Assembly: GCA_036936605.1 (NCBI GenBank)
Contig: JAUPFV010000005.1
Location: 49,248,742 to 49,312,741, forward strand
From: Limnanthes douglasii subsp. nivea
Lineage: Eukaryota; Streptophyta; Magnoliopsida; Brassicales; Limnanthaceae
Direction: 5' to 3'
DNA length: 64,000 nucleotides
This document shows, one piece after another, positions 43,690 to 55,944 of the stretch. The notes beneath the pieces are model-generated. The model did not search any database. It saw only the letters and a program-made list of their open reading frames with translations, and was not told where the DNA came from. Numbering within the stretch: position 1 is the stretch's first letter; every line of letters begins with the position of its first letter. Both the position numbers and the translations under genes were made by a program.

Positions 43690-46468
43690 TTTTTTCATCA
43701 CCTTCATATTTCTTTGGACTCTTAAGTTCAACACTTGAGCTTTCACCAGTTCCTTCATCATAATCATCTCCAGTTTAATAACCATGATTATCACCATCCA
43801 CCATGGTATGGAAAATTATCTCCTTGTATGGTACATATTTCCACAAAGGACCAAGGGTCCTCTTTGGAAACATTTCATAGAATAACAAAACCATGTCAGA
43901 TTTGAACCCCTCATCTATTTTTTTTCAAAGATTCCACCACCCCAGCAGCATACTTCTCTATGGCCGCAACTATCGTTTGAGCCATGCTGTCATTTAAGGA
44001 TTTATTTTCTTCCTTTTTCCCGAAGAGAGTTGTTTCTAACTTTTTTCTTCGGTTAAAGTAGAAATTGTGTTGGTGCTGGTGGTGTGTTTCTCCTTCAAGG
44101 CTTTAATTTCATTGGAAGAATTAGTTTCCAAGGTAGAGTATTTGGTTTGAGTCTCCTCTTGAGATTTTTAGGAGTGACGCAGTTCGGTAGCTAAATTCTC
44201 TTTCTCTTTGTTTAAAGCCTCAATTTTGTTCAAAGCTGTGGTGAGATCGGTGGTCAAATTCTGGTTTGATGTGGTAAGAGTATCAATGTTTGCAGCTTGC
44301 TCCTTGACCTACCTATCTAAGTCCACCATTGGCATGATAAAGCCCAAAACTGCATAGCCTAAGGTGTCATGTTCGCTTGACACATCAAAAGATTCGCCAT
44401 TATAAATAACAGCGTTGGAAATAGTGGACTGAGGGTAGGATTCAAAATCATCCTTGTCCAGGTCACTGAAGTACATGTTGCGAAACTCGTCCAGAGTAAC
44501 ATCTCCCTCGTTAGGTGGCTGGTTAACTGTAAGAATCCTTGGTAAAGGAGGATCATCATGTCCCTCTACTTGTGGAGGAGTATCATATGGAAATGTAGGA
44601 TAATCAACCGGAGGCCGGAGAATTACCTCTGACCCCAGATTGCTCTTGTTTTTCTTCTTTGCTCTTCGGTTATCGCCTTCTTTGGGCCTTTCATGACCTT
44701 TTTTCTTGGCCTGAAGGAGTTGATCCGGTTCACCAGTTTCGTTAACTGTTGCAGCCAAAACCTCCAACAAGGCAGAATTTATCCCTTCAGGATTCTCCGA
44801 ACTAACTGCTTTGGGGTTCTGGGAAGGTGGTTCATTTTCAGACTTCTTCTTATTTCTCCTCATTTTGTTTAGATAACTATGAGCTTTACTTCGAGCTGGT
44901 AAGTATAGCTTGTCATCCTTTGCCTCTATCCTCCTTAGTATAACATCTACTGGAGGGGGGGGGGGTGGTCAGCTGTTCTCAAGTAAGGTCTCTGCTTACG
45001 GTGGAGTTCCATAGATGGGATCTCAACATGTTTTCCGAAGTGACACAGTTGTGGAAACCAAGCCCCCATGTTTTTGTTGCCCATTGATTCAATTTGTCAA
45101 GGGTAGCTTTTCCAGCCTCTAAGTGCTCAGTAAACATCTTTAAAAGCACTGCAAGTTACAAACAATAATAAGTTCGGAACGATATAGAGTTAAAATATAA
45201 CTGAAAGAATAAATGAAGTGTTACATGAGCTCCTCCAATATCTAGTCAGTTGACTCAGATTTGTTTGATAGTTGATTTTTTTCATTCTCCCAAGATCCAC
45301 TAATAAACAAAAATTGGGTCCTACATGGTTTCTCAGCCTCTAACAGGGCATTCATCACCTTGTAGTCATTCCCCATGTTATGCTGATAGAAGGGGATATG
45401 GTGGTTCCTACATAAACTCGCAACAGCAGCAAATTGATCCATGGGCAATGAAATTTTAGATAAGCCTAAAAGCAATGATGCTGGCTAGAAGGTGTACCAT
45501 GCATTCAGACTTACCTGACTAGGGAAAAGTTTAATCAGATAGAAGTACCAAACTACTTCCGAGTCCAAGAGGAAGCGAAGTCCCCTAGTTAGCACCTAAG
45601 TGTATACCACCAGTTCGTTGACCTTGCAGTCTAGAGGAGTCTCCGGAGTCACTGGAATCCTAACTTTGATAGACTCTGGAAAGCCCCACCGCATCCGAAT
45701 CTGATCTAGTTCAGCAGTTGTGTATACACATAGTTAATTTTTTGAAGGGTCAACAAATACTTCGCATTTACCTTACGAATATTGGGCCTAACTTTTCCTT
45801 CTAAACACTCTGGGAGTGATTTAGTATTAGGCATCCATGTCTTTGTCCTAGTGGACCGAACTGTTATAGTATCCTCCGTCTGTTTGGATGTTTCCAGGGG
45901 GGATATCCTCCCCACTGTCCTTCCTGACCTCATCCATTATAGTTAATTTTTTATCGGTCAACTTAGCACTAGTGGCCTCTTTTTCAGCTTGAGTGGTCTC
46001 ATCAATAAGGGACGTGTTGTCCGGATTTATTGAGGATTGGGTTGTAGGTTTTAATGCATTCGAACTGACATTTTGGATGAAGAGGGGTTGCTCTTAGATT
46101 TAGAGAGTCAAATAACTCTCTGAGGCGTGACCTCTTCCGTATCTTATCCCATGGCTATGAAAGATGAGGGCTTCCTAAGACTTGAAATAGTTTTTTCTCT
46201 TAAGAGAAGAATCTAAAGACGTTTGAACTGAAGATTCAGATTCTAGAGGAGATAATGTAGGAACGAAAGAGGGTTTTTGCATTGCCGATGTTCGAGATGA
46301 TGATGTGATTTTATCAGACTCTGGAACCGCTGGACTAACTACTCCACCAAGAGAAACAGGGAGTCTGACTGTGATCCTTGCTTCCTGTCTTGCCTCTTTT
46401 CTTGCTCTCTCCAAATCTGATAGGTTCAACCAACCCTCTTTAATCAAATTTGTTCTAGCAGTGAACAT
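43690..46468 (-). pseudogene. Antisense gene of element C
   Basis: Starts MFTARTNLIKEGWLNLSDLERA at 46468. Domain pieces at 45933-45706 (LPECLEGKVRPNI) and 45475-45242 (LPMDQFAAVASLCRNHHIPFYQHNMGNDY, FLFISGSWENE); linker 44863-44309; coiled coil at about 44300-43960; C-terminal part near 43930-43690 (DMVLLFYEMFPKRTLGPLW). Several stops. The order matches A and D closely. Confidence 0.72.
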
Positions 46469-46725
46469 ATAACTTCTTAAAGACAGAGGAGAATTAAAAA
46501 CTCAGGTTTTCTCTCTCTAGAACAAATTTATGGTTATGAGAAACTAAACATTAAAACAAACTTAAATAGAGTTAAAACTACTTGAGTGTTTCTTTTGGAG
46601 AATATGAGATGTTTCAAATAATTATTAGAGGCTATTAAGTTTACGCTAATTACGTTTTAAAAATAGGTAAAACTCCCAAGGGGAAAATGGCTGAGACGTT
46701 CAATCAAAACATGACACGTGTTAAA
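46469..46725 (-). promoter_or_regulatory. Promoter region of the antisense gene in element C
   Basis: Minus strand: TATTTAAG at about 46569-46561, roughly 95 bp before the ATG, and CACGTG at 46720-46715 within ACACGTG about 250 bp before it. In A the same elements lie about 107 and 275 bp before the ATG. A CGAAAAGCAACC string is shared with the A promoter. Confidence 0.5.
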
Positions 46726-46879
46726 TTCCAGTTTTCTAACCGTTTGTTTCTCAGTTACGAAAAGCAACCCCTTCGGATCCGGTCAGGGTCCTTCCCTTTA
46801 AACCTTCATATCCGATCCAGGTCTTTTCACGAATAAGTTAGCTCTTCTAAAACATTTTTAAAAGAACTAAAGGGGATAC

Positions 46880-47197
46880 TGATAGGGTCATATCTTTTTG
46901 GAAGAACACACCTATGAAAACCAGAGGGGAAGTTCGGGGATATCTTGAACTACACAAATTAAGAACAATCCAACTAGTCAATACGTGACTCAGCTGCTTG
47001 CTAATATTGAACCGGATCTAGGGTCCGACCCGCAAGGCCCACGGGTCACAGAGTTAGTACAAATACCCAAACCAACTTCATTTAATGGGTTGGAATTTTT
47101 TTAAACCATTAAATACAAGCACACACCTCCTTTATCACATTACTCTCTACCCAAATTAAATAAGATTCAATTCTTGAATCACAAATTATCCTCACCA
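46880..47197 (+). repeat. Element C 3' LTR
   Basis: Starts TGATAGGGTCATA after AAAGGGGATAC (polypurine tract) and ends CCTCACCA, parallel to CCACACCA in A and D. Shares with D's LTR the blocks GGGTCAYG, CCCAAACC, ATTACTCTCTAC and AATTATCC. No 5' partner found. Confidence 0.7.
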
Positions 47198-50100
47198 ACC
47201 ATAAAAGTCCTTGCAAAGAAATAAGGTTAATTCTCTCATGCTTATTACATGATTTTCTTTATGCCATATGCAACTGTTCTGTTTGTGATCTCCACCTGAC
47301 CATTTTCATGTGGATGGAAACGAGAAGATAATTATTTTTATACCTCATGTTTTGCAGAACAATGACAATTGATCATTTTATAATTATGTTCCATAGTAGT
47401 TGCGATGACTCTCATAATCTCATATATGCATCATATATTTGTTTTTAAGAAATTGAAAACCTCATTTGTTGTGATTTTTTTATCAAATGTTATATTTTTA
47501 CCCATTTTGAAAAGTACTCCACAATCACCAATACAAATATTCTTCCTTCTGAAAACTTTGAAAAGAGCCCTTTAATGTTAAGACCATATATGTCGAATGA
47601 AATGGTTTCGATAGAGCAATTGACTTGTATTGTGTTAGAAAATTGTTGATAAGCATAACATTTTTAACAAACTTATTTGCATATTATTTGATTGTTGAAG
47701 ACTAATACATTTGTAGTATAATTATTTCGTGTAATAATTTGTAACCCTAGTGTAAGATTTTTTATCCATCATAGATATCTTGTACTACAAAATTTACTTT
47801 TTCAGGTCCGAGACATCAAAGTGAAGGATTCGTAAGTCCAAACCTATACATAGTTTCAGTTATCCACATAAATCATATTAACTTTTGATACGTCTAACTT
47901 TATGATTTATCTTATAGGACTTTCCCCTTCTAAAAGTTATCTTGTGAGAATCAAAATTCAATTTTCTTCATCTTCAATGTGAATGAACCCTGAAGCCAAA
48001 AGAACACAAGAATATTTTTGGTAGGGTAACTGATGGTTTCTCTTAAAAAATTATCCTAGATCTGAATCTGTATAGAACGAAGACGCCGAAGTAAATCTTA
48101 CTAGAACTCTGTGAGTAAATCTGCCAAAGCTTAGGTTTTAATTGCAGTTATCGGTTTAAATTTTATGTTGTACTCTCCCAACGATACTGATCATCTATTT
48201 AGTCTTCTAGATATATGAATATTATATAGTACACTTCTTAGTAGGAAGGAAGTTTTTACTATGATGGTATGACTCTGAAAGTAATTCTTAGTTTTCATAA
48301 GTGCAACTGCTAATGTTAATACGAGTTTATCTAGTTTTAGTAAGGAGTCTCAAAATCTACTAAAGACTTACTAACATAATATATTTCCATATATGCATTT
48401 TTTCGTCTCTAAAGATTGCAGTAACATTATAATATGAAATTTCCAAATATAAAAACAAAAATTCACCCAGCTTCAAATTTGTTAACAATTTTTGAAGATG
48501 CCATTATCAAAATGAATCTCATAATCCTTTTAGAAATTGGAAGAATGGTCGAGACTTATCTAAAGATCTTGAAATAAATTTGTTTAGGGAATCTAACCTT
48601 CCTGTCAATATTTGAACTTACTTTGTGTTCGGGCAGGATCTATTGGAACTAAGTTTGAAAGTTATGTAAGGTCTACCAATATTCCTTTCTCACTAACCAT
48701 GTATCTCTTAAACTTTCAGTACCTTACACCAAATGTAAACTTCGTTAGTTAAGCTTTAAGTTTATTCTTCCAAGGTAGGAGAAAGTCTCGGACAGGTCCA
48801 GTCAATGGTCTTTATCATACGTGCTAGTGACCAACATATCATCAATATAGGCTTACAAGTTTTAGCTAAACTGAGTTACAAAGGTTTTACTCACCAACCT
48901 CTAATTTGTGGCCTCAATATTCTTCAGCCTAAAAAGTCATAATTTTGTAAAAATAAAGTATCCTCTCAGCGATAAATATGGTTTAATATTGATCATATTC
49001 ATGTATTATAATTTGGTTATAACATGAATAAATTACCATGAAGAGTAACATCTCATTCAATGAGTTTGCATCAACTAATGGATCAATTCTATAGAAAAAT
49101 AGTTTTTGAGCAAACTTTGTTCAAATCTGTGAAGTCGAGACACATCCTCCATTTTCATTCTCATTCTACAGTAAACACTAGGTTAGTTGTTTACAATGGG
49201 TAATATGTTTCCTTGATGTGGCTTATTATGTTGAGTATATTAACTTCCTTCATTATAACTTCACTTTTTGTTGAGAGAATGATCTTGATTTTTATTTTAT
49301 TGATCAAAACCTGTTATATGGATAAATTATGATATACTAATTTGGTTGTGACTCGTATCACATCTTGGGCAGTCAAGAAAATATATCTGTTTAAGATAAT
49401 TCATATCACCAAAGACGGTAAAAGCTTCTTATGGATTCTATCTTTTAAAGGTTATGGATTCCATATAATACTCTCTTAATGTTATATGGTTTCCTCTTAT
49501 AACACCCAATTTACATCCATTATGTACAGAAAACACTTAGGTATTATTGTAACTACAACGTGTATGTAATCCAAAAAAGTTCTTCCCAAAACCGCATTGT
49601 ATAGAGAGGATACATCTATTATCATACATAAACATTAGACATTCTTCATGAATTCTGGTTGTCCAAAAAATATATTTAAATTCAGATCTCTTACTATTTT
49701 CACATATAGTATTATAAATCAAGTTAGAATCATCTCAAATGGTATTATACTGAACACCATGAATCTTGTCATAAGTACTTTGTATAGTCTGGTGCATGAG
49801 TTGCAGTGTCATTTATTACTCATTTTACATTTACCTTGCCTATCTTTACAGTTATTATAACATCTTGGCATGATGCCTCAATTCCTATTAAGTAGTCATA
49901 GGTGAATACAATCCTTGGGTAAAATCTTCTATACAAATGCGATTATGGATAAAAATGAGTTGTGTTCGGTTTGGGTTCAATACGACCCGTTTGGGCCCGT
50001 TTCCCCCCGCTTCGGGCATAGTAATATCAGACTCGACCATGACATGACCATGACATGTTCGTGTTGGCAGGTCAATCCAGCCAGACATGTAGATATATAT

Positions 50101-51520
50101 ATATATATATATATATATTTGGGATGTATCGTACTAGACAATTTTTTTATATTAAAAATATAAACACGACTCAGTCCGCTTACGGGTAATAATTTTAATA
50201 CCCATACACGACCTATTTTATATTCGAGCGGGATAAAGTCTGATCGGATCGGGACTAGGCAAACTGAGTCAGACCCATTTTGTCATCCTTAAGTGAGATG
50301 ATGTTTGACCATGAAACTGAACTTTTATATCATCGATATTTATCATTCTAGATTCTTTTTAGTAATACCTAATAGTGAGTCATCTCATATGATTTTGCAT
50401 ATGTTATGTTTGTGTGTATCTAGATCCAAGTATGTTTCTTCTCTATAAAAAATGTCATTGTTTCCCAAAGGTATCAAATGTTAGGCTACAACCACAACTT
50501 GTCTTTTGTGCCTTGTTTACGTTGAGCCTCAACCGCAACATGTCTCGACTCAACCCTATACTTTTTTATTATAACTTCTCGAATTTTCCCTCATCATTTA
50601 AACTTTGAACTTCATCTTTCAGAGAAATACAATATTGGGTATAATGTCATATATATTATGAAACTTGAATAACTTATACTTGTCTCATTCCTCCCTAGAA
50701 GTCCATGTTTAGGCCATCGAAACTTGACTATATTTTTAGCTCTTTCATAAATTACCCATAAGTATCCATTAACTCTGTGTAAGGTCATTTACTCAAATGT
50801 TTCGGATTTTAGATATGGCTGTAATTTCTAGTGAAGTTTCCTATCAACTTTCCCCTTGAACTTTGATTTTGGTTATGGTACATCGGCCTTATAAAAACTT
50901 TGAATGTGTTTTGTTTGTAAGCTTAAACTTTATGCCGAGACTTATTTTAAATTTATACAATTGATATCGGCTTATTATTTTCTAAGAAATGATTAGAATG
51001 GTAAAAATTCATCTAGCATGACTCTTACGGTCTCTTCGAACATTATATGTTCTTCCACCTTGGCTAATGAGTCTACAAAGTTAGTTGACTTTTTTTCTAT
51101 AATAATTTCTTCCAAAAATACATGTAGATTTTTTATATAATTCGCAACTACTAACAATTCATGACAGTCTTGTAGTCCATTCTTTGTTTTGAAAAAAGAT
51201 TGTGTGTCTTATCAGATAATTTCATTTGGTCATTGCTTGCAATAAATTATATATTTGTCATATCTCATGATGAATTTGGACTCAGTAAATTGGTTCTTGA
51301 AGACTTCTCAAAACATACCAAATCTTCAGATACAACCTCAAGGAAGGATATTGAAATAGGTTGGAGCATTTCCCTGGAGGTCATGGAGAAGGCCATGCAT
51401 ATGATCTTGTCATCTCCTCTAAAACATAACATTTTCCTCTTGCATTTCTCTATATGGTATTGCGGGTCTCATATATCATCATATTGATCCATCTTATAAT
51501 TTTTGAACTTGTGAGATAAA
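47198..51520 (-). pseudogene. Element E pol and gag remnants
   Basis: No open frames remain, but minus-strand text lines up with element B: integrase GTTCTGTTTGTGATCTCCACCTGACC at 47278-47303, RNase H/RT boundary near 48600, RT primer-grip region at 48890-48950, the VDF/Trp region at 49120-49190, protease-side sequence near 49550-49620, and gag-side sequence near 51020-51100 and 51410-51510. A hAT-like MITE interrupts it at 49944-50291. Confidence 0.6.
49944..50291. mobile_element. hAT-like MITE (tentative)
   Basis: 348 bp, GC-richer than the surroundings. The right end reads TAAGGATGACAAAATGGGTC on the minus strand, a typical hAT terminal sequence in plants; the left end (TATGGATAAAAATGAGTTG) is a degenerate match. 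Possible 8-bp duplication AATGCGAT / AGTGAGAT (6 of 8). It contains (AT)n at 50093-50118. Confidence 0.5.
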
Positions 51521-52536
51521 CCTTAATACAGAATCTTTGACGCAAGTGGAGACTCGAGGTAGCCAAGACTTTGGTAAGTATGATATACTCCCATAAATAA
51601 TTTGACACTCCTGCTGAAAGAAAATGTACGTGGGTTGTTGTTTCTTATCATGCCAATATGAAACTGAATATATAAAATCATAGTTTGTTTGATTTGGTGG
51701 CTAGTAGCCATGAGAGAAAGAGGATAATGGTGAACCTGCATGGTAAATGATCAAATTTTCTTCTAGATGAGCTGTTAAAAGATTTTAATGGGATATGGAT
51801 GGATAATGATGAAAGTTTGGTTGACTTACATGGTTTGTAGGTGGAACACAAGGGAAGTTTGGCTGATTTTTTAAGTAAACTAGGAAGATTGGATGAATTA
51901 TTGAAGGGTAAATTGGTTCCTTAGAGAAACTTGAGGAAAGTTTTGTTGGCTTACTTGTGGTATTGTAAGGACCTAAGGGGTATTCTACTGAGGCGACAAA
52001 TTGGTTGGTGGGATACAATGATTTTCCAAGTTTCTATTTTGTTGATGCTGCGTTGGGTAACGTTCTCCCTCAATTAATTTTTCATTGTGGTCTTGAGAAT
52101 TTGGTGTTTTGCTTCTTCTCTTACTGTGTAAGCGTTTGCAACAGCGATAAGGTGACCTTCACTTGTACTAGAGGATCCCCGACTTGAGTGTCCATTGGGG
52201 GTCATATTTTTTGGGCGTTAGTTTAATGTGCGATATGTTAATGTGCACCTTGTGGTCATGAATCTGTAGCGATTGTTGAATATTGGGCTTATGGAATCAT
52301 CCCCCTCCTCTACATTATCATCTCCAGAACGATAAATCTCAAAGCACACACGTGGTGCATTCCTAGTAAACACTATTTTTAACGATCTTAGTTGACCACC
52401 ATACTCGTATTTCATATAGTATAATTGTTGTTGAAGATCCGTGACCAAAGTGACATATGCATGGGTGCAAGTTACACTTCAAGTGCTTCTAGTTTAATGG
52501 AGGGTTCCGAACTTACAAACATACGCGACACCATAG
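51521..52536 (-). other. Element E leader and gag N-terminal region, decayed
   Basis: No firm gene. Minus frame 52448-52218 (VTDLQQQLYYMKYEYGGQL) is where a gag N-terminus would be expected; 52018-51785 is Pro/Asn/Ser-rich. Confidence 0.35.
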
Positions 52537-52899
52537 TTTGTTTTTGATTTTTTTGATTTTTTTGATTTTTTTGATTTTTTTGATTTTTTTGATTTTTTTG
52601 ATTTTTTTGATTTTTTTGATTTTTTTGATTTTTTTGATTTTTTTGATTTTTTTGATTTTTTTGATTTTTTTGATTTTTTTGATTTTTTTGATTTTTTTTG
52701 ATTTTTTTTGATTTTTTTGATTTTTTTGATTTTTTTGATTTTTTTGATTTTTTTGATTTTTTTGATTTTTTTGATTTTTTTGATTTTTTTGATTTTTTTG
52801 ATTTTTTTGATTTTTTTGATTTTTTTGATTTTTTTGATTTTTTTGATTTTTTTGATTTTTTTGATTTTTTTGATTTTTTTGATTTTTTTGATTTTTTTG
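52537..52899. repeat. Minisatellite (GATTTTTTT)n
   Basis: About 39 tandem 9-bp units over 360 bp, with two adjacent 10-bp units near 52690-52710. Because 9 is a multiple of 3, both strands read through as long repetitive frames (FLI/FFD on plus, NQK then KIK on minus), which are not genes. It sits between the E primer site and gag. Confidence 0.96.
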
Positions 52900-52931
52900 T
52901 ATACTAATCAGTTCCATAAGTGACACCAATT

Positions 52932-53365
52932 TGGTGAGGTAAAATGACATTTAATTATTTCCTAGTGGAATAAAGTTTTATAGATGAAGGTGGTTGTATA
53001 AATGAGTTTATGAAGGTTGTTCGAAGAATCTGTGGTGGTAGCCGAACATTAAACAATGGAGAAATAGGTTGAGAGTTTGTTAAGAAAAAACATTAGTAAA
53101 TATATAATGGTTGAGAAAAAAAGAAAGATGTTTACAAAATAAAATATTAATAAGTTTGATTTTTAAAGAAATAACATCTATGTTATATATAATATTAATT
53201 GCTTAAGAATAAAGTTATTCCATGAATAGAAAATCATTGTGTATTTATAGCCATAGACTTAGGCCAAGATCTTTAATGGACTTATGGCCTAAGTTTCTTA
53301 TAGTACATGATGAATCGTATGACATCCATGATCTTATAGTAGCCAACGTTTATACGTTTTTTTCA
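52932..53365 (-). repeat. Element E LTR, right (5') copy, recognisable part
   Basis: Diverged partner of 12754-13175. The adjoining minus-strand TTGGTGTCAC (about 52923-52932) occupies the primer-site position. Confidence 0.65.
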
Positions 53366-53642
53366 TTGTATGAATCACTTCTTCTCCGAAAAATAAATCC
53401 TCATATGGATCGACATTGGGTAAAATATTTCATAATGTCCATATTTTGTAATCAAAGGTTGTATTTGCAATGCGCTAACCTTTTTGCAGTGGTATCATTG
53501 TTGTTTCTAGATTTTGTGTGCAGATCTAATACCATAGTAAAACCATTGTTTTTGGTTGAAAAGTTTGACTATGCATAAATATAGTTGAAATATGATCTTT
53601 AAAATAATCAGAACGTGTTATGATATATAAATATAATTATAA
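53366..53642. other. AT-rich DNA right of element E
   Basis: May include the outer end of the E LTR; no gene seen. Confidence 0.4.
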
Positions 53643-53852
53643 GGATTTGGCTAAATTCGGGTCCAAAAAATGTTAACCAATCCCAAAAAATAAGGCAGTT
53701 TTGAACTTTTACTATTTAACCTTTACCCCGACGGTTGAACCCTTCTCAACCAGCGGGTGAGACCTTCTCACCCGCCGGGGTAAAAGGCCAATTGTGGTAC
53801 ACTTTTAGATTTGGGACTGTTTATCGAAAGGGGCCCTAATTTAGCCGAAGCC
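53643..53852. mobile_element. Mutator-type MITE with nested hairpins
   Basis: 210 bp with about 22-bp terminal inverted repeats (GGATTTGGCTAAATTCGGG against GGCTTCGGCTAAATTAGGG) and a 9-bp duplication TAATTATAA / TAATTACAA (8 of 9), the Mutator length. The centre folds into an outer stem (53720-53734 with 53773-53787) that encloses two hairpins. Confidence 0.75.
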
Positions 53853-54242
53853 TAATTACAAATTATAATTAATAAAAAAATAAAGAAAAAACATACCAAC
53901 TCAACTGGTAAACGGTTTAGCATGTATATAAACGATTGAAACTCTGAAAGAACAGACTGAGAGAGTTTGCCTACTTTGGTGTTACCCACGTATAGATGTA
54001 TCCAAGTATGACGGTTGAAAATGGTTAAAGTTTTTGTATATCCAACACTCCAAAACAATCATAAATTTGTACATCATATTTGTCACATGCAACGATGCTT
54101 AAGGTAAACATTATACATCTCTGCTATAATATGAACCTTATGTGTAGTTACGTGATTATTTCAAATTTTGAAATACATACAACTAATATGTTTTTATGGA
54201 AGTTTCATATTTCTATGTGAAAATATACCATCCAAATGGAAA
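53853..54242. other. AT-rich spacer
   Basis: Nothing recognisable. Confidence 0.5.
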
Positions 54243-54510
54243 GTAAAATAGGTTTACGTGCGATGATAATCATCTTGCGACCTTAATCATGGACTTGTCA
54301 TGAAAATGTTCCTCTAGAAAAAATATATCACCGCTATGCCACTTTGCATGTGTCAAGGTCATCTCTAGTAAAATAGGTTTACGTGCGATGATAATCATCT
54401 TGAAACCTTAATCATAGACTTGTCATGAAAATGTTCCTCTAGAAAAAATATATCACCGCTATGCCATTTTTAGACCGCTATCTTTGCATGCGTCAAGGTC
54501 ATCTCTAGCT
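54243..54510. repeat. Tandem duplication, 125 and about 143 bp
   Basis: Two copies beginning GTAAAATAGGTTTACGTGCG at 54243 and 54368, with few substitutions and an extra stretch of about 19 bp in the second copy near 54470-54490. Confidence 0.9.
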
Positions 54511-55940
54511 AAGTGTACTAGTACTCCTAGAGCTTTGTGCATGATTCAACTCTCATAATTATGTAAATTTTTTTTCTCTTATTGATATACTAGTAATGAT
54601 CCACATCATCCAACATCACCATCATATCCTCAAATAAGAAGTAAAAATTGTTTGTTTCCGATTGTCATATATAAAAAATGTGTTGATAGATATACGTTAT
54701 TATGCTAATTCAAAAATGTTTCCAACTACAAAACAAAAAGTAATGTTTTCTATAATGGTTTGTACCGAGTTTGGTTGGCTAACTGGTTGGCAGCTAACAA
54801 CATTTATTGAGAGTATAAAAACGAAAAAGTCGTACCACTTGTTCATCAATGTAATGATAATAATAATTTATTATACAAAACAATTTTATAAATACTAACA
54901 TGAATATTTATAAAAATAAATATATTTATCCGATTATGGTGCACATGATATGTTATGTGTTTCAAAAAGTTTTATAAAATCTTAGTACATTTGAGAATTT
55001 ATTTGTGAACACATTAATTGTTCATCGTTGTCCTGATAAGTCACTTTTTCACGGATGAAAATGAAACTGAAAGGCTTTTGAGAAGTTTCCATTTCTAAAT
55101 GAAAGTTTATGCACTTTCATTATCTCGAAGATGGATCAACGTGTTCAAGTGATTTTGACTCATGTAAACACAAAGATGAGACTCCAAATAAACTATTCAA
55201 ACCATCTTGTTACAAAAATACTCTATTTAACCAAAAAAAAAATTATGTAACCAAAATATTTTTTACTAAAAATGACCAAAAACACAATTAATGATAAGAC
55301 ACCAACTTGAAAACAGTACAAACAAAAATATAAAAGCTTTAACTATTTTTTTAACAAACAACTTCCATTGATAAAAGGCTATAAAGCCTAGATGTTACAA
55401 TATTGGACTTAATTAACCCAAGTTGCATAATTTACAAAACCTTATAACAACAATTGATGGTTGCCTTAGAACAATGAATCACATAGGGGGTTTTTATGCC
55501 ACTTAAGTCCTTTGATTGCTTTAAATTCGAATCACAAATGATCCAGTTGGAGTATCCATGTTATAATAGCTCAATGAAGATCCATAGTTGTCCATAACAT
55601 CTTTGATTCATCTTCTTTGAACCTTCAAACATAAATTTCTTTTGGATAAAGAATTTAGGTGATAACATGCTTTGAGAAAATTTAGTGGCTAAATTATTAG
55701 TTGAAACATCTAATATATAATATGTTTAAACTTTTAAATAGCACAATAGATTTAAGAGAAGAAGGTGCTTGACTAGTAGACAACCTATATTTTATTTTGT
55801 TTTTAAGAACCCACCTAAAAACCCAGTTAGCCGTATAGTTTTGTATATATATATATATATATATATATGTCTAATGCTCATAGTAGATTTTATTAAGTTT
55901 CTTTATTTCTAATTCCATGGCATTCCAATTTAATACTGAT
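54511..55940. other. AT-rich intergenic DNA
   Basis: No gene seen. (TA)n microsatellite at 55843-55868. Confidence 0.55.
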
Positions 55941-55944
55941 ACAG

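Larger units (their letters stand above)
21261..47197 (+). mobile_element. Element C: decayed Ty3/gypsy (Tat-like), interrupted by element B
   Basis: Same architecture and clearly related proteins to D, with many stops and frameshifts. Homology begins in gag at about 21261 (the 5' LTR is lost or replaced by foldbacks), breaks at 22495 where B inserted, resumes at 38777 in the same gag codon region, runs through protease, RT, both RNase H domains and integrase to about 43105, then an antisense gene, and ends with a 3' LTR at 46880-47197. Confidence 0.82.
12754..53365 (-). mobile_element. Element E: old, heavily decayed Ty3/gypsy element holding all nested insertions
   Basis: Two diverged copies of the same sequence lie at 12754 onward and 52932 onward; both begin TGGTGAG, and the right one is preceded by a primer-site-like ACACCAAT, as expected for LTRs of a minus-strand element. 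Between them, after removing A and C (with B and F inside C), there remain minus-strand traces of gag, protease, RT and integrase at 47203-52530 and plus-strand coding-like traces at 18360-20700, the position of the antisense gene in the better copies. The outer limits of the LTRs and any target duplication are not resolvable. It must be the oldest insertion, because everything else sits in it. Confidence 0.65.

Noticed and set aside
44955..44965. Run of G in the antisense gene of element C
   Set aside because: Homopolymer in decayed coding sequence; could be sequencing error or slippage, no function to argue.
52513..52950. Long minus-strand frame of NQK and KIK repeats, and FLI/FFD frames on the plus strand
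   Set aside because: Pure translation of a 9-bp minisatellite; open only because the period is a multiple of three.
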